A DNA stretch of 42,842 bases from Thermodesulfovibrionia bacterium (GCA_945788685.1 CALZMZ010000001.1:1-42842), one strand, 5' to 3'. Positions 26,352 through 35,636 are shown, counted from the first letter of the stretch. Made by a program: numbers and translations. Notes: generated by a model from the sequence alone, not told the origin.

Positions 26352-27497
26352 TTGGAGACGCAAGAGGTCTTAACCAAATGTATCAGAAAGGATGTGTGGG
26401 GCTTAATATCTTTTTCTGCAAAGACAACACTGTTTCTGTCTGTATTCTGTTTACTTTTATTCTCTTCAATCAGCGTTGAAGCTGCGGACAATGAGAACTG
26501 CCTCATGTGTCACAAATACCGGCAGATCGGCCGGATTGATGAGGAAGGCAAAAAAAGAAGTTACTACGTGGATGAAAATATCTATGCCAATACAACGCAT
26601 AGAAATGTTCCCTGCAGAGACTGTCATACCTACATAACAAAACTTCCTCATGACCCTATAACGGAAGAGGTCAACTGTGCAAACGAATGTCACATCAAGC
26701 CACCATTTTCAAAAGAAAACTTTTCTCATAAGAAGATCATTGAGGTATATAATAACAGTGTTCACGGTATCAAAAAAGAGGACGCACCGGAATTAAAGAG
26801 TGCAAAACCGCATTGCAAATACTGTCATCTTAACCCTATTTTCACCAGAGTACAAGAGGAGAGAATAGCTTTTGACAAAACCCTCAGCCGTTGCCTGAAT
26901 TGCCATGAACAGAAAGGCGTAACGCAGGCCTACAAACATATAACGCACAGACTGCGGCATAAAACATCCCGTTCTCCGAAGGAAATTGTTAATTTGTGCT
27001 CAAAGAACTGTCACCAGGAAGTTGACCTGATGAAGACGTTAAAGGTCTCTCATGAAAGCCTTGAGGCTGTTGAAACATACTCTCAATCGGTACATGGTAA
27101 ATCAGTGGCGCTGGGTTCACAGGATGCGGCTGACTGTATCAGCTGCCATGCAACAAATGCAATTCATGATATTTATAAGAAAGATGATAAAAAATCATCT
27201 GTTCATGCTGAAAACCGCACAGAAACCTGCAGGCAGTGTCATACAAATGTGGGAGACCAGTTTGCAAATATTGATGTTCACTCAAAACTGGATCCTGAGA
27301 AAAAACCTGTTCTTTATTACATGAATACAGGCCTGACATTTGTGTTTTACGGGTCGGTATTGGGACTGGTCGGACTTATGCTGATCGAGACAGTCGGCAG
27401 AAGAAGAGATGGCATTAAGTGGCAGATACGACGCGGAACAACATGGCGTGGAATTTCAAAAATAAAGACAGATATAAAAAAAATATTAAACAAATAA
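26352..27497 (+). CDS. module 1 A: 8-heme membrane-anchored cytochrome c
   Basis: The start is TTG 26352, fixed by the strong GGAGGGG ribosome site 7 bases upstream. The 381-residue product has a signal peptide (FLSVFCLLLFSSISVEA) and eight heme sites. Six are canonical (CLMCH, CRDCH, CKYCH, CLNCH, CISCH, CRQCH) and two are CX3CH (CANECH, CSKNCH). A C-terminal membrane helix near residues 325-345 (FVFYGSVLGLVGLMLIETV) ends in a basic cytoplasmic tail. It is followed by cytochrome b and triheme cytochrome genes. The set resembles the Cbc-type b/c menaquinol oxidoreductases of Geobacter, in which such a subunit takes electrons from the b subunit to the periplasm. It is a clear paralogue of 32764-33825. 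Confidence 0.88.
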   Translation: METQEVLTKCIRKDVWGLISFSAKTTLFLSVFCLLLFSSISVEAADNENCLMCHKYRQIGRIDEEGKKRSYYVDENIYANTTHRNVPCRDCHTYITKLPHDPITEEVNCANECHIKPPFSKENFSHKKIIEVYNNSVHGIKKEDAPELKSAKPHCKYCHLNPIFTRVQEERIAFDKTLSRCLNCHEQKGVTQAYKHITHRLRHKTSRSPKEIVNLCSKNCHQEVDLMKTLKVSHESLEAVETYSQSVHGKSVALGSQDAADCISCHATNAIHDIYKKDDKKSSVHAENRTETCRQCHTNVGDQFANIDVHSKLDPEKKPVLYYMNTGLTFVFYGSVLGLVGLMLIETVGRRRDGIKWQIRRGTTWRGISKIKTDIKKILNK

Positions 27498-27522
27498 ATA
27501 CCTAATACAAGGGAGAAGATTT

Positions 27523-28425
27523 ATGTCAACACCTTCTGAAAACATTGCAACAACTTCCGAAGACGTTTCATCAGAAACAATGACCGACACATCTGAGGGA
27601 GTACAGGACGTAACTTATGTTGAGGGAGTAGGTAATATTCCAAGGGACATTTACAAACTTGTGAAATCCGATCCTCTGGGAGACATTCCGAGATACTCCT
27701 ATCATATAGTTATCCAGCATTTTCTCACGTTTATTACTTTTCTTGTGCTGGCTTCGACAGGTCTTACATTGCACTTCAGCGACCTCTGGTGGGCGCCATA
27801 CATGATTTCACTTTTTGGCGGAGCTGATACGGCCAGGTTCGTTCACAGGGCAGCAGCATTCTTAATGGTTGCTGCAAGTGTGTACCACCTGATTACAATA
27901 TTAGGAGGTACAATTGAAAAGGTCTCAAAGAAGCGATTTGACATCAGGAGAACACAGATACCAATACTAAAAGACCTTAAAGATATCGTACATGATATGA
28001 AATACTTCACGGGCAAGGAACATTATCGTCCCAAAATGGAAAAATTCATGTACAAACAGAAGCTCCATTATCTTGCAATTCTATGGGGAAGCTTTGTGTT
28101 GATCACTGCGGGCACGAGTCTGCTTTACCCTGAACTCATGTCTACTATTTGGCCGAATGCAGCATTCTTTCAGGACCTTGCAAGACTGATGCATGCTGAC
28201 GAGGCGATCATGGCAATTACGGTCATTGTCTTCTGGCATTGGTCCAATGTGCATCTGGTTCCCGGGAGGTTTCCCTTACAATGGTCTTTTCTTACCGGGA
28301 AAATTACCAGGGAGCACCAGATAGAAGAGCATTTCCTTGAGTACATAAGAAACCTTGAGGAAATCCCTGAGGAAAAAGAGTATATGAAAAAAGTATTAAA
28401 AGAAAACGGTTTTGAAACGAACTAA
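27523..28425 (+). CDS. module 1 B: cytochrome b (b561/formate dehydrogenase gamma-like)
   Basis: This 300-residue membrane protein has about four to five helices. Candidate heme-b histidines lie in IVIQHFLTF, FVHRAAAF, SVYHLI and FWHWSNVHLV. A Ser/Thr/Glu-rich cytoplasmic N-terminus of about 45 residues precedes the SDPLGDIPRYSYHIVIQH start of the domain. The SLFGGADTARFVHR segment matches SLFGGIHAAPVIHK in the second copy. The family takes electrons from or gives electrons to the quinone pool and relays them across the membrane via two b hemes. A GGGAGAAG ribosome site precedes the ATG. The gap to the A gene is 25 bases and to the C gene 15 bases. Confidence 0.88.
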   Translation: MSTPSENIATTSEDVSSETMTDTSEGVQDVTYVEGVGNIPRDIYKLVKSDPLGDIPRYSYHIVIQHFLTFITFLVLASTGLTLHFSDLWWAPYMISLFGGADTARFVHRAAAFLMVAASVYHLITILGGTIEKVSKKRFDIRRTQIPILKDLKDIVHDMKYFTGKEHYRPKMEKFMYKQKLHYLAILWGSFVLITAGTSLLYPELMSTIWPNAAFFQDLARLMHADEAIMAITVIVFWHWSNVHLVPGRFPLQWSFLTGKITREHQIEEHFLEYIRNLEEIPEEKEYMKKVLKENGFETN

Positions 28426-28440
28426 GGGAGGTGGATTCAA

Positions 28441-29271
28441 GTGCCAGGCGAACCAAAAAGATTGGAACATCCTAAATCAGTTTATGTTATCGGTTTTATT
28501 TTTAAGATCATTACAATTGCGGTATTAATAGGGGTTACGTACCAGATTACATTTTCTCATCATGGACCGGGGCTTCTCATCCCGGTACAAAAGAAAATCG
28601 AAGCACAGCAGAAATCAGCTATTCTAGAGGAAGTAAAACGCCAGGAAGAATATGAAAAGCACAGGCACTTTCATAACATTGTTGATTTCCCTTCTTTGCC
28701 TGAGGCTTCCAGACCTGTCTGCTACATATGCCACTCTGATTATCCCCATAGTAAAAACAAAAAGGTAAGGGCTTTGTTAAATATGCATACCCAGTTCTTT
28801 GTCTGTGAGACGTGTCATATCGAGGAAATAAAAGACACTGATATTGTTTATAAGTGGTATAACCCTTTTAATGAAAATCCCTCAGGTCCTTTCTTTGGCA
28901 CGAGCTACAACCAGGATACGGGAAACCTGGCAGAAGTAGAAGACCAGTTCTCCAAGATTGCACCTTATTTCCGGTTCGGAGATAATCAGGACCTGGCCAT
29001 AAAAGCCCAGGACGCTCCTCTGGCAAAGGATTACATGAATGTAAGGGACCAGCTCACACCTGAACAGCGTGATAATGTTAAAAAGAAATTTCATGTCAAT
29101 ATCAAGGCAAAAGGACATGAATGCAAGGCATGTCATGCAAAAAAAGGGATTCTGGAATTCAAAAAGCTCGGCTTTGCTGTAAACAGAATTGTTGATCTTG
29201 AGCAGTTAAACATCAAGGGTATGGTAACCAAGTATGAAAAGTTTTACATACCGAAGCTCTTTTCTGACTAG
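28441..29271 (+). CDS. module 1 C: triheme cytochrome c with N-terminal anchor
   Basis: The GTG start at 28441 follows a GGGAGGTGG ribosome site. The 276-residue protein has an uncleaved N-terminal helix (residues about 15-37), a charged coiled stretch (EEVKRQEEYEKHRHFHN) and three CXXCH sites (CYICH, CETCH, CKACH). It closes with the segment FEKLGFAVNRI-like ... KYEKFYIPKL shared with the second copy. The central 100 residues between the second and third hemes contain no heme motif. It is probably the periplasmic electron outlet of the b/c complex. A strong hairpin follows 11 bases after the stop codon. Confidence 0.85.
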   Translation: MPGEPKRLEHPKSVYVIGFIFKIITIAVLIGVTYQITFSHHGPGLLIPVQKKIEAQQKSAILEEVKRQEEYEKHRHFHNIVDFPSLPEASRPVCYICHSDYPHSKNKKVRALLNMHTQFFVCETCHIEEIKDTDIVYKWYNPFNENPSGPFFGTSYNQDTGNLAEVEDQFSKIAPYFRFGDNQDLAIKAQDAPLAKDYMNVRDQLTPEQRDNVKKKFHVNIKAKGHECKACHAKKGILEFKKLGFAVNRIVDLEQLNIKGMVTKYEKFYIPKLFSD

Positions 29272-29281
29272 ACCCTGTTTT

Positions 29282-29316
29282 TCCTGCAGGGGATCATATT
29301 CCGGACCCCTGCAGGA
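29282..29316 (+). terminator. intra-operon hairpin between the C and D genes of module 1
   Basis: An 11-bp perfect GC-rich stem (TCCTGCAGGGG / CCCCTGCAGGA) with a 13-base loop is followed by TTTGATTT. The U-run is imperfect, so this may be a partial terminator or an mRNA-processing hairpin that lowers expression of the NHL and giant cytochrome genes relative to the membrane complex. Module 2 has only a much weaker hairpin at the same position. Confidence 0.65.
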
Positions 29317-29356
29317 TTTGATTTAGAGATACTATTTCGATTATTATCACAGTGAA

Positions 29357-30271
29357 TTGCGAATCGTCTATATACAATTAATAATCCTCTATCTCCTCCT
29401 GGGAGTCCCTCTCAGTGCTTCTGCACTGGACTGCATTAATTCCACATTTCTCTTCGATATTAAAGGTAATATAAACCAGCCAAGTGATATTGCCATCGCA
29501 CCTGATGGAAATATCTATTTTGTAGACGGGGTACACCACAGGATAATTGTGGTCGGCAATGACGGAAGGTTCAAGTTTTCCTTTGGCAAAGAAGGGTCCG
29601 GTAAGGGAGATTTCATACGTCCCCTTGGAATTGATATCACTGAAGACAAGAAAGTTTTCATAGCTGACACAGGAAATCACAGGATACAGGTATTTGACCT
29701 GAAAGGTAATTTTCTGTATATGTTCACTGTTAAAAGCGGTCCCGGAGAAAGGCCCTCTGATCCGGTTGATGTACAGGCGTCGAAGATAAAAAATTACCTT
29801 TATATTTCAGACAACGATAATCATAAAATTAAGGTATATGACCAGAATGGTTCATATGCATTTGAATGGGGATCGTTCGGCGAAGAATATGGAGCATTCA
29901 GATATCCCGGAATTATCAGTATTAATGAATACCACGAAATATTCATAGTAGATGTGTTGAATACAAGAGTACAGAAATTTGATCCTTTTGGAAATTATAT
30001 TACTGATATAGGATCCTGGGGCGTTTTACAGGGCGAACTCTTCAGGCCAAAAGGGGTTGCCCTGGATAGTAAGAACAGAGTGTTTATCAGCGACAGCTAT
30101 ATGGGAGTTGTACAGGTTTTCACAGACCTTGGCAGGTATCTCGGCGTCATCTGCAAGGACAATTCATTATGGAAATTCAAATCTCCAGTGGGACTTGCAG
30201 TAGACAGGAACAGACTATTTGTTGTTGAGATGAGAGGTGATAAAATTACGGTTATAAAACTGATATTTTAA
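29357..30271 (+). CDS. module 1 D: secreted NHL-repeat propeller
   Basis: This 304-residue protein has signal peptide MRIVYIQLIILYLLLGVPLSASA. The start is TTG 29357; no ATG or GTG lies between it and the upstream in-frame stop, and no clear ribosome site is visible. It contains about six NHL blades: PSDIAIAPDGNIYFVDGVHHRIIVV, PLGIDITEDKKVFIADTGNHRIQVF and PKGVALDSKNRVFISDSYMGVVQVF. It is strongly paralogous to 35637-36614 (shared VDxxNTRVQ, FRPKGVA and YMGVxQVF) and more distantly to 21554-22501. It precedes the 18-heme gene by about 50 bases and is probably its periplasmic or surface partner. Confidence 0.87.
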   Translation: MRIVYIQLIILYLLLGVPLSASALDCINSTFLFDIKGNINQPSDIAIAPDGNIYFVDGVHHRIIVVGNDGRFKFSFGKEGSGKGDFIRPLGIDITEDKKVFIADTGNHRIQVFDLKGNFLYMFTVKSGPGERPSDPVDVQASKIKNYLYISDNDNHKIKVYDQNGSYAFEWGSFGEEYGAFRYPGIISINEYHEIFIVDVLNTRVQKFDPFGNYITDIGSWGVLQGELFRPKGVALDSKNRVFISDSYMGVVQVFTDLGRYLGVICKDNSLWKFKSPVGLAVDRNRLFVVEMRGDKITVIKLIF

Positions 30272-30325
30272 AATGAGAACGCTCAGTTTTATTTATGTGT
30301 ATTGATGACCGTAATTAAAGGTACT

Positions 30326-32587
30326 ATGACCAGGACAAAGATTCTTATCTGTTTTTTTTCTATATTATCAGTTTTTCTTGCATCCTCCCGGGCCGGTGCG
30401 GTTGGAATGTCATCCAAGCGTGACTGTGTTGTCTGCCATATAATGTGGCTTGATTCATTCAGGACAGACAGGGAACCTCTCGTACCCTTTGAACCCGGGA
30501 ATGTATTGATGAAAGATACGCAGGGAATTGTGAGTTCTGAAGAAATATGCTACAGCTGCCATGACGGATATGTCATGGACTCAAGGCACATTACATGGGA
30601 CAAACACAGGCATCCGACGTTTGTAAAGCCTTCTGAAAACATCACGGTACCTCCTGAACTCCCGCTGAGCGTAAAAGGTGAAATTTACTGCGGCACCTGC
30701 CACTCTGCGCATGGTAAGGGGGCTGCTGCTCATGGCAATCCCATGGGAAGGACAAAAGTGTACAGGGAACTGAATGTAAACTCCAGTCTCTGCGAAAAAT
30801 GTCACAGCAAAGAGGCATCTTTCAAAATCTCCAACAGCCATCCTGTTCACTCCAACGCAATTGATCTCCCTGACAGGCTGTTTGAACTTGGCGCGGAAGA
30901 GGCCACGAGTAAAAATGAAGTCATCTGTCAGTCATGTCATAAAGTGCATGGAGCAGAAGCAGAAAAGATTTTAATTACCAGTAATAAAAATTCAGAACTC
31001 TGTGAATTATGTCATGAAAATCAGAAAAACATTATTAACACAAAACATGATCTCCGGATAACGTTACCGGAAGAAAAAAATATCAGGAATCAGACACTGT
31101 CAGAGGCAGGTCCCTGCAGTGCCTGTCACACACCTCACAACGCTTCAGATAAAAAGCTGTGGGCCCGCCCTGTTATGGAAGGCAATCCCGCATCTCAGTT
31201 ATGTCTTGGCTGTCACGGAGATCATACGGATTATAAAACAAAACGAATCGGCGAGCATTCTCATCCTATTGATGTACAAATCACACCTAAAGATGACCAG
31301 ACCATAAACCTTCCCCTGTTTGCTGATGATGGTTCAAAGCATGCTGACGGCAAGGTGCAGTGTTTTTCCTGTCATGATATACATAACTGGGACCCTATAG
31401 CTCATGAAAACACAGGGGGCAGGGAGGTTGAGGGAGATGCATCGAACAGTTTTCTGAGGATAACAAATACATCATCAACTCTCTGTTTTGAGTGCCATCA
31501 GGACAAGAAGCAGGTTGCAAAATCAGACCACAATCTTGCTGTTACCGCACCCGGGGAGCGAAACATCCACGGCTTTTTACCGGAAGTTTCCGGTCCCTGC
31601 GGTGTCTGTCACATACCTCACAATGCCATTGCAAAACCTTTATGGGCCAAGAAGCTGTCCGGATATGGAGACTATGTGTCACAGTTATGCAGTTCCTGTC
31701 ATGATAAAAATGCATCAGCAGGCAAGAAACTTACTGGAAAAAATTACCATCCCATTGATGTTTCTCTTGACAAGCTGGGTATTACCTCTTCACTTCCCTT
31801 ATATGACACTAAAGGATCAAGGACCATTGAAGGCAGAGTTTTCTGCACCACCTGTCATGATCCGCACATTTGGGACCCCAACAACGCAGAGACAGATTAC
31901 AAACATAAAAATATCGAAGGTGATACAACAAACAGTTTCCTCAGGCTGTCAAATTTTCCTTCATCTGACCTGTGCAAGTCCTGCCACAAAGAACAGGCTT
32001 ATGTTGACGGTACCGATCATGACTTGAACGTCACATCCCCTGATTCCAGGAACCTGCTGAATCAGACCGTAAAGGAATCAGGCCAATGCGGTGCATGTCA
32101 TCTTGTGCATAACAGTCCTAACAAGATAAAACTCTGGGCCAGGCCTTACGGGAGTGTTTACAGAAAAGAGGATATCATTGATTCATTATGCAACAGCTGC
32201 CACTCCAGGGGCAACCTGGCAGAAAATAAAATTCCCATGACGGCAATGCACCCCGAAGACAAACTGGTCAATAACACCATGCGCTGCGACAGGACAAAGA
32301 TTGATTTTGCCCCGATCTTTGACAAGATCACAGGCATTGAAACCAATGTTGGAAATATCTCCTGTCCTACCTGTCATGATGCCCACAGATGGAGTCCCCT
32401 TACAGAACAGAAGGGCGAGAATAAAAATATTGAAGGAAACACAACAAACAGTTTCCTCAGAAACGTAAGCTACAATAACATCTGCATAGACTGCCATGGT
32501 CTTGATGCTCTTTTCAGATATAAATATTTCCATGATCCTGATGAGAGAGTAGAGCCCCTTTCCCCTGTAATAACCATTAATAATTAG
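30326..32587 (+). CDS. module 1 E: 18-heme cytochrome c
   Basis: The track starts at TTG 30302. ATG 30326, preceded by AAAGG, starts the signal peptide MTRTKILICFFSILSVFLASSRAGA, so I prefer it. The mature protein of about 728 residues has eighteen CXXCH motifs, arranged as doubled motifs in repeats of the form CGxCHxPHN...LWARP...LCxxCH, HPIDV...LPL, CxxCHDxH.W.P and the linking IEGDTTNSFLR. The last repeat ends CIDCHGLDALFRYKYFHD, which is also the end of the second copy. Regular repetition of heme pairs suggests an extended, wire-like shape. It is the terminal gene of module 1. Confidence 0.9.
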   Translation: MTRTKILICFFSILSVFLASSRAGAVGMSSKRDCVVCHIMWLDSFRTDREPLVPFEPGNVLMKDTQGIVSSEEICYSCHDGYVMDSRHITWDKHRHPTFVKPSENITVPPELPLSVKGEIYCGTCHSAHGKGAAAHGNPMGRTKVYRELNVNSSLCEKCHSKEASFKISNSHPVHSNAIDLPDRLFELGAEEATSKNEVICQSCHKVHGAEAEKILITSNKNSELCELCHENQKNIINTKHDLRITLPEEKNIRNQTLSEAGPCSACHTPHNASDKKLWARPVMEGNPASQLCLGCHGDHTDYKTKRIGEHSHPIDVQITPKDDQTINLPLFADDGSKHADGKVQCFSCHDIHNWDPIAHENTGGREVEGDASNSFLRITNTSSTLCFECHQDKKQVAKSDHNLAVTAPGERNIHGFLPEVSGPCGVCHIPHNAIAKPLWAKKLSGYGDYVSQLCSSCHDKNASAGKKLTGKNYHPIDVSLDKLGITSSLPLYDTKGSRTIEGRVFCTTCHDPHIWDPNNAETDYKHKNIEGDTTNSFLRLSNFPSSDLCKSCHKEQAYVDGTDHDLNVTSPDSRNLLNQTVKESGQCGACHLVHNSPNKIKLWARPYGSVYRKEDIIDSLCNSCHSRGNLAENKIPMTAMHPEDKLVNNTMRCDRTKIDFAPIFDKITGIETNVGNISCPTCHDAHRWSPLTEQKGENKNIEGNTTNSFLRNVSYNNICIDCHGLDALFRYKYFHDPDERVEPLSPVITINN

Positions 32588-32603
32588 ACCTTTTTTGCCA
32601 AAT

Positions 32604-32617
32604 TAATACCTGTATTA
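32604..32617. promoter_or_regulatory. TAATAC-N2-GTATTA dyad upstream of module 2
   Basis: A perfect 6+6 dyad with a 2-base spacer lies 147 bases before the first gene of module 2, in the 176-base gap that separates the modules. It could be an operator. The sequence is AT-rich and no second copy was noticed upstream of module 1, so confidence is low. Confidence 0.25.
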
Positions 32618-32763
32618 CAATTAATTATTTTACAGCTCACTGATTCTGTTGTATGTAGAAGGTATGGACATGATTTATTCATTCCGGGAAACAATTAAAT
32701 ATTAAATAACAAATAAACTGCCTTTATAAATGGGTGCAAGTCCAAAATAAGGGGGATAAAAAA

Positions 32764-33825
32764 ATGAAACGTGCAGGTCAGGTTTTTAGAAAAAATTTAA
32801 ATTTTATTATCGTTTTAATATGTGTCCTGTTATTTGCCTTCGCCTCATCTGTCTTCGCAGCTGACATCGGAAATTGTCTGCTGTGTCATAAGTACCCGGG
32901 CATAAGCAGGGTCGATGAAAACGGGGATCTGAAACTCTTTTATGTCAATGAAGATATCTTCAACAATAGTGTCCACGCGAAAGTTAACTGCGAAGGCTGC
33001 CATACAGATATAAAAAAGGTGCCTCATGATCCGGCCAAGAAAGTTGACTGTCTTATAGAGTGCCACATAATGGAACCTTCAACAGAAAAGAAATTTTCCC
33101 ACAAGGATGCTGATTTCTTTCTCGCAAACAGCGTACACAGTAAAAAAGAAAAAGATGGTAATCCCAAGAAGTTCGCTGAAGATATGCCCACATGTAAAGA
33201 CTGTCATGACAATCCGTTGTACAGGCCCCTCTCCTTTTTCAAAAAGGTGCGATATGGAGTTTCAGAAGCCTCCCTTGGAAGATGCAGGGTCTGCCATAAG
33301 AAGGATGAGTTCATTTACAGATTTTACAATCATGTAACAACCAGGCTGCATAAAAGCAGAAATCCCTTAAACATTGCTGAAGTATGTGCAAGGTGCCACA
33401 ATGACCCCGAGATCGTAGCAAGGCATAACCTTTCAACCAAGGCTGTTTATTCATACGGAGAAACATTTCATGGCAAGGCAGCAAGGTTTCTTGATGAACG
33501 GATCCCTGACTGCCTTGACTGTCATGTTAGACAGGGAGAATCAGTGCACCAGATGATGAGCCATGAAGATCCACTTTCATCTACATATAAGGACAACAGA
33601 AGCAATATCTGCACGAACATGGACTGCCACCCTTCGGCATCACCCAAATTCGCAACGTACTCGGTACACGCCGAATTCAACAAGACCCAGAGTCCTGTGC
33701 AGTATTACTTTACCTTTTTCTTTATAGTCCTGACCGGGGGCACGCTGCTTCCGTTAATGGGGATAATATTTCTTGACTGTATAAGACGGCTCTTTCCACA
33801 TGCCGTAATAAAGAGGAGGAAATAG
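32764..33825 (+). CDS. module 2 A: 8-heme membrane-anchored cytochrome c
   Basis: The track's GTG start at 32734 adds ten residues. ATG 32764 follows a strong AAGGGGG ribosome site and starts a normal signal peptide (IIVLICVLLFAFASSVFA). The 353-residue product has six canonical sites (CLLCH, CEGCH, CKDCH, CRVCH, CARCH, CLDCH), one CX3CH (CLIECH) and one CX4CH (CTNMDCH). The C-terminal anchor is FFFIVLTGGTLLPLMGIIF. It aligns with module 1 A, but the unusual spacing has moved: site 6 is CX3CH in copy 1 and normal here, while site 8 is normal in copy 1 and CX4CH here. It lies two bases before the B gene. Confidence 0.88.
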   Translation: MKRAGQVFRKNLNFIIVLICVLLFAFASSVFAADIGNCLLCHKYPGISRVDENGDLKLFYVNEDIFNNSVHAKVNCEGCHTDIKKVPHDPAKKVDCLIECHIMEPSTEKKFSHKDADFFLANSVHSKKEKDGNPKKFAEDMPTCKDCHDNPLYRPLSFFKKVRYGVSEASLGRCRVCHKKDEFIYRFYNHVTTRLHKSRNPLNIAEVCARCHNDPEIVARHNLSTKAVYSYGETFHGKAARFLDERIPDCLDCHVRQGESVHQMMSHEDPLSSTYKDNRSNICTNMDCHPSASPKFATYSVHAEFNKTQSPVQYYFTFFFIVLTGGTLLPLMGIIFLDCIRRLFPHAVIKRRK

Positions 33826-33827
33826 TC

Positions 33828-34658
33828 ATGGAAAAAACTCCGGCCATCAAAATAAAAAACGGTACCAGGTATTTTTACAGATTTACGGTAAACCAGAGAA
33901 TACAGCATGTTATTCTTGCCTGGTCAGTTGTCACCCTTGTCCTGACAGGCATGCCCCTGAAGTTTCCTGATACATCATGGGCCCCCTATCTGTATTCACT
34001 GTTCGGAGGCATTCATGCAGCACCTGTTATACATAAAGTGTTCGGCGCCATACTTCTGGCACTGTTCGTATATCACATTGTCTATCTCGTATACGTCATA
34101 TATAAATATCAGGTGCTCCCTTTGAAACAAAAGGAGCGCCTGACAACAGGAAAAGTGCTTAAGCTGATAGCAAACCAGCCGCTCGTCCCTAACTTAAAAG
34201 ACGCCAAAGATATCAGGGACCTCATGAAATATCTTTTATATATGACAAGAAAAAGACCGGACGGCGCAAAATATACGTGGAAAGAAAAGTTTGATTACTG
34301 GGCCCCTTTCTGGGGTATGGTCATTATTGGTCTTTCAGGCCTGGTCATGTGGAACAAGGAGCTGGCAACCATGATATTCCCGGGAGAATTAATAAACTTC
34401 TCGTTGATCGCCCATAGTGACGAGGCCCTGCTTGCCGCCCTGTTTCTCTTTATCTGGCACTGGTACAATGCACATTTCTCAGAGGCTGTTTTTCCCATGG
34501 GTACGGCATTCATTACCGGATACCTTCCGGAAGCACTTATGGTCGAGGAGCATTATGAAGATTATGTTGAGATCATGACAAAGGCAGGACTGGCAGATGA
34601 AATACTTCCACCCCACGGCATGCATGCCGTGGCTTCAGAGGAAGGAGGTCAGGCATGA
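33828..34658 (+). CDS. module 2 B: cytochrome b (b561/formate dehydrogenase gamma-like)
   Basis: This 276-residue membrane paralogue of 27523-28425 lacks the Ser/Thr-rich N-terminal extension and has a longer loop after the second helix (KQKERLTTGKVLKLI). Candidate heme histidines lie in NQRIQHVIL, APVIHKVFG, FVYHIVYL and IWHWYNAHF. The IAHSDEALLAALFLFIWHWYN segment corresponds to LMHADEAIMAITVIVFWHWSN in copy 1. Its TGA overlaps the ATG of the C gene (ATGA), so the two are translationally coupled. Confidence 0.88.
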   Translation: MEKTPAIKIKNGTRYFYRFTVNQRIQHVILAWSVVTLVLTGMPLKFPDTSWAPYLYSLFGGIHAAPVIHKVFGAILLALFVYHIVYLVYVIYKYQVLPLKQKERLTTGKVLKLIANQPLVPNLKDAKDIRDLMKYLLYMTRKRPDGAKYTWKEKFDYWAPFWGMVIIGLSGLVMWNKELATMIFPGELINFSLIAHSDEALLAALFLFIWHWYNAHFSEAVFPMGTAFITGYLPEALMVEEHYEDYVEIMTKAGLADEILPPHGMHAVASEEGGQA

Positions 34659-35584
34659 AAAGTATGTTAATGAAAGTCTACATCCTGGGGTTTGCAGCAC
34701 TCTCGATATTCTTCATGATAATCATCTGGAAGGTAACATTCGCACATGTAATAGAGGAATCTCATGACCGGCAGGAAGTCCTTGAGGCCCTGCAGGCAGA
34801 CAAGGAAAAGGATGAAGCACCTGTTAAGACAACATTTCAGAAAATCATCCTTGACAGTGAACAGACAGTAAAACACTATCTCGGTTACAAGGTTCTGGAA
34901 GAAAAGAGGATAGAGGGCCACTTTCATCACATAGGCATAGATATCGGCCCTGACAAACGATCATATTGTGTTAATTGTCATGGTGACATGCCCCATGACC
35001 AGATCAAGGACCTGCGGGCATTTCTGAATATGCATGCCTTCTTTGTAAGCTGTCAGACCTGTCATGTAAAACTTGAAGGAAAAGAAAAGACAGGCGAGTT
35101 CAGGTGGTATGACAGGCGTACGGGAGTAATTATACCCAGCCCGGTGGCCTTTGAGGAACCCGGCACCTACAAGTCAAAGATCATCCCCTTTGAACGGGTA
35201 AACGGACAGCTTATCAGAATCGATTCAGATGAACGGATAAGTTTTGCCAGTGAGTTTCGGCAAAGCAAAGACACCCTTTCTGAAGCCCAGAGTTCAAAGG
35301 CAAAAAAGATCATCCATAAGATAGTCAGCAAACAGCCCCATTTATGTGAAGACTGTCATAACAGCAAGGACCCTGTTCTGCCTCTTGATAAGCTGGGATA
35401 TCCGAAAGAGCGAATTGACTCCATCCTGAGCACTGAAGTTGTGGGGCTCATCAAAAACTATACACAATTCTATATGCCGAGAATGCTCCATCCCGGAGAT
35501 AAAAGCGGACAGGAAAGAGAGCAGAACCGCAAAAAAAACTTAAAAAAAAATAAGAAACCATTAACTATAACAAAAATTAATTGA
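34655..35584 (+). CDS. module 2 C: triheme cytochrome c with N-terminal anchor
   Basis: This 309-residue protein has an N-terminal membrane helix (VYILGFAALSIFFMIIIWKVTF) and three heme sites (CVNCH, CQTCH, CEDCH). It shares LRAFLNMHAFFVSCQTCH and LDKLGYPKERIDSIL...FYMPRML with the copy-1 protein. It differs in a C-terminal tail of about 30 strongly basic residues (REQNRKKNLKKNKKPL). The tail probably remains in the periplasm because there is only one membrane span, and it might contact negatively charged heme propionates or membranes. A GAAGGAGG ribosome site lies inside the end of the B gene. Confidence 0.85.
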   Translation: MKSMLMKVYILGFAALSIFFMIIIWKVTFAHVIEESHDRQEVLEALQADKEKDEAPVKTTFQKIILDSEQTVKHYLGYKVLEEKRIEGHFHHIGIDIGPDKRSYCVNCHGDMPHDQIKDLRAFLNMHAFFVSCQTCHVKLEGKEKTGEFRWYDRRTGVIIPSPVAFEEPGTYKSKIIPFERVNGQLIRIDSDERISFASEFRQSKDTLSEAQSSKAKKIIHKIVSKQPHLCEDCHNSKDPVLPLDKLGYPKERIDSILSTEVVGLIKNYTQFYMPRMLHPGDKSGQEREQNRKKNLKKNKKPLTITKIN

Positions 35585-35587
35585 TTG

Positions 35588-35601
35588 ACCGGAAAACCGG
35601 T
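35588..35601 (+). terminator. weak hairpin between the C and D genes of module 2
   Basis: A 5-bp stem (ACCGG / CCGGT) with an AAAA loop is followed by TCTATT, directly after the triheme gene. It occupies the same place as the strong hairpin of module 1. The short stem makes it a poor terminator on its own. Confidence 0.3.
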
Positions 35602-35636
35602 TCTATTAACTGTCATGGAATGCCCCATGGATATTC

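Noticed and set aside
31488-32027. 179-residue ORF inside the 18-heme gene
   Set aside because: It is an out-of-frame shadow of repeated heme motifs; the translated sequence has no domain and the host frame is clearly real.
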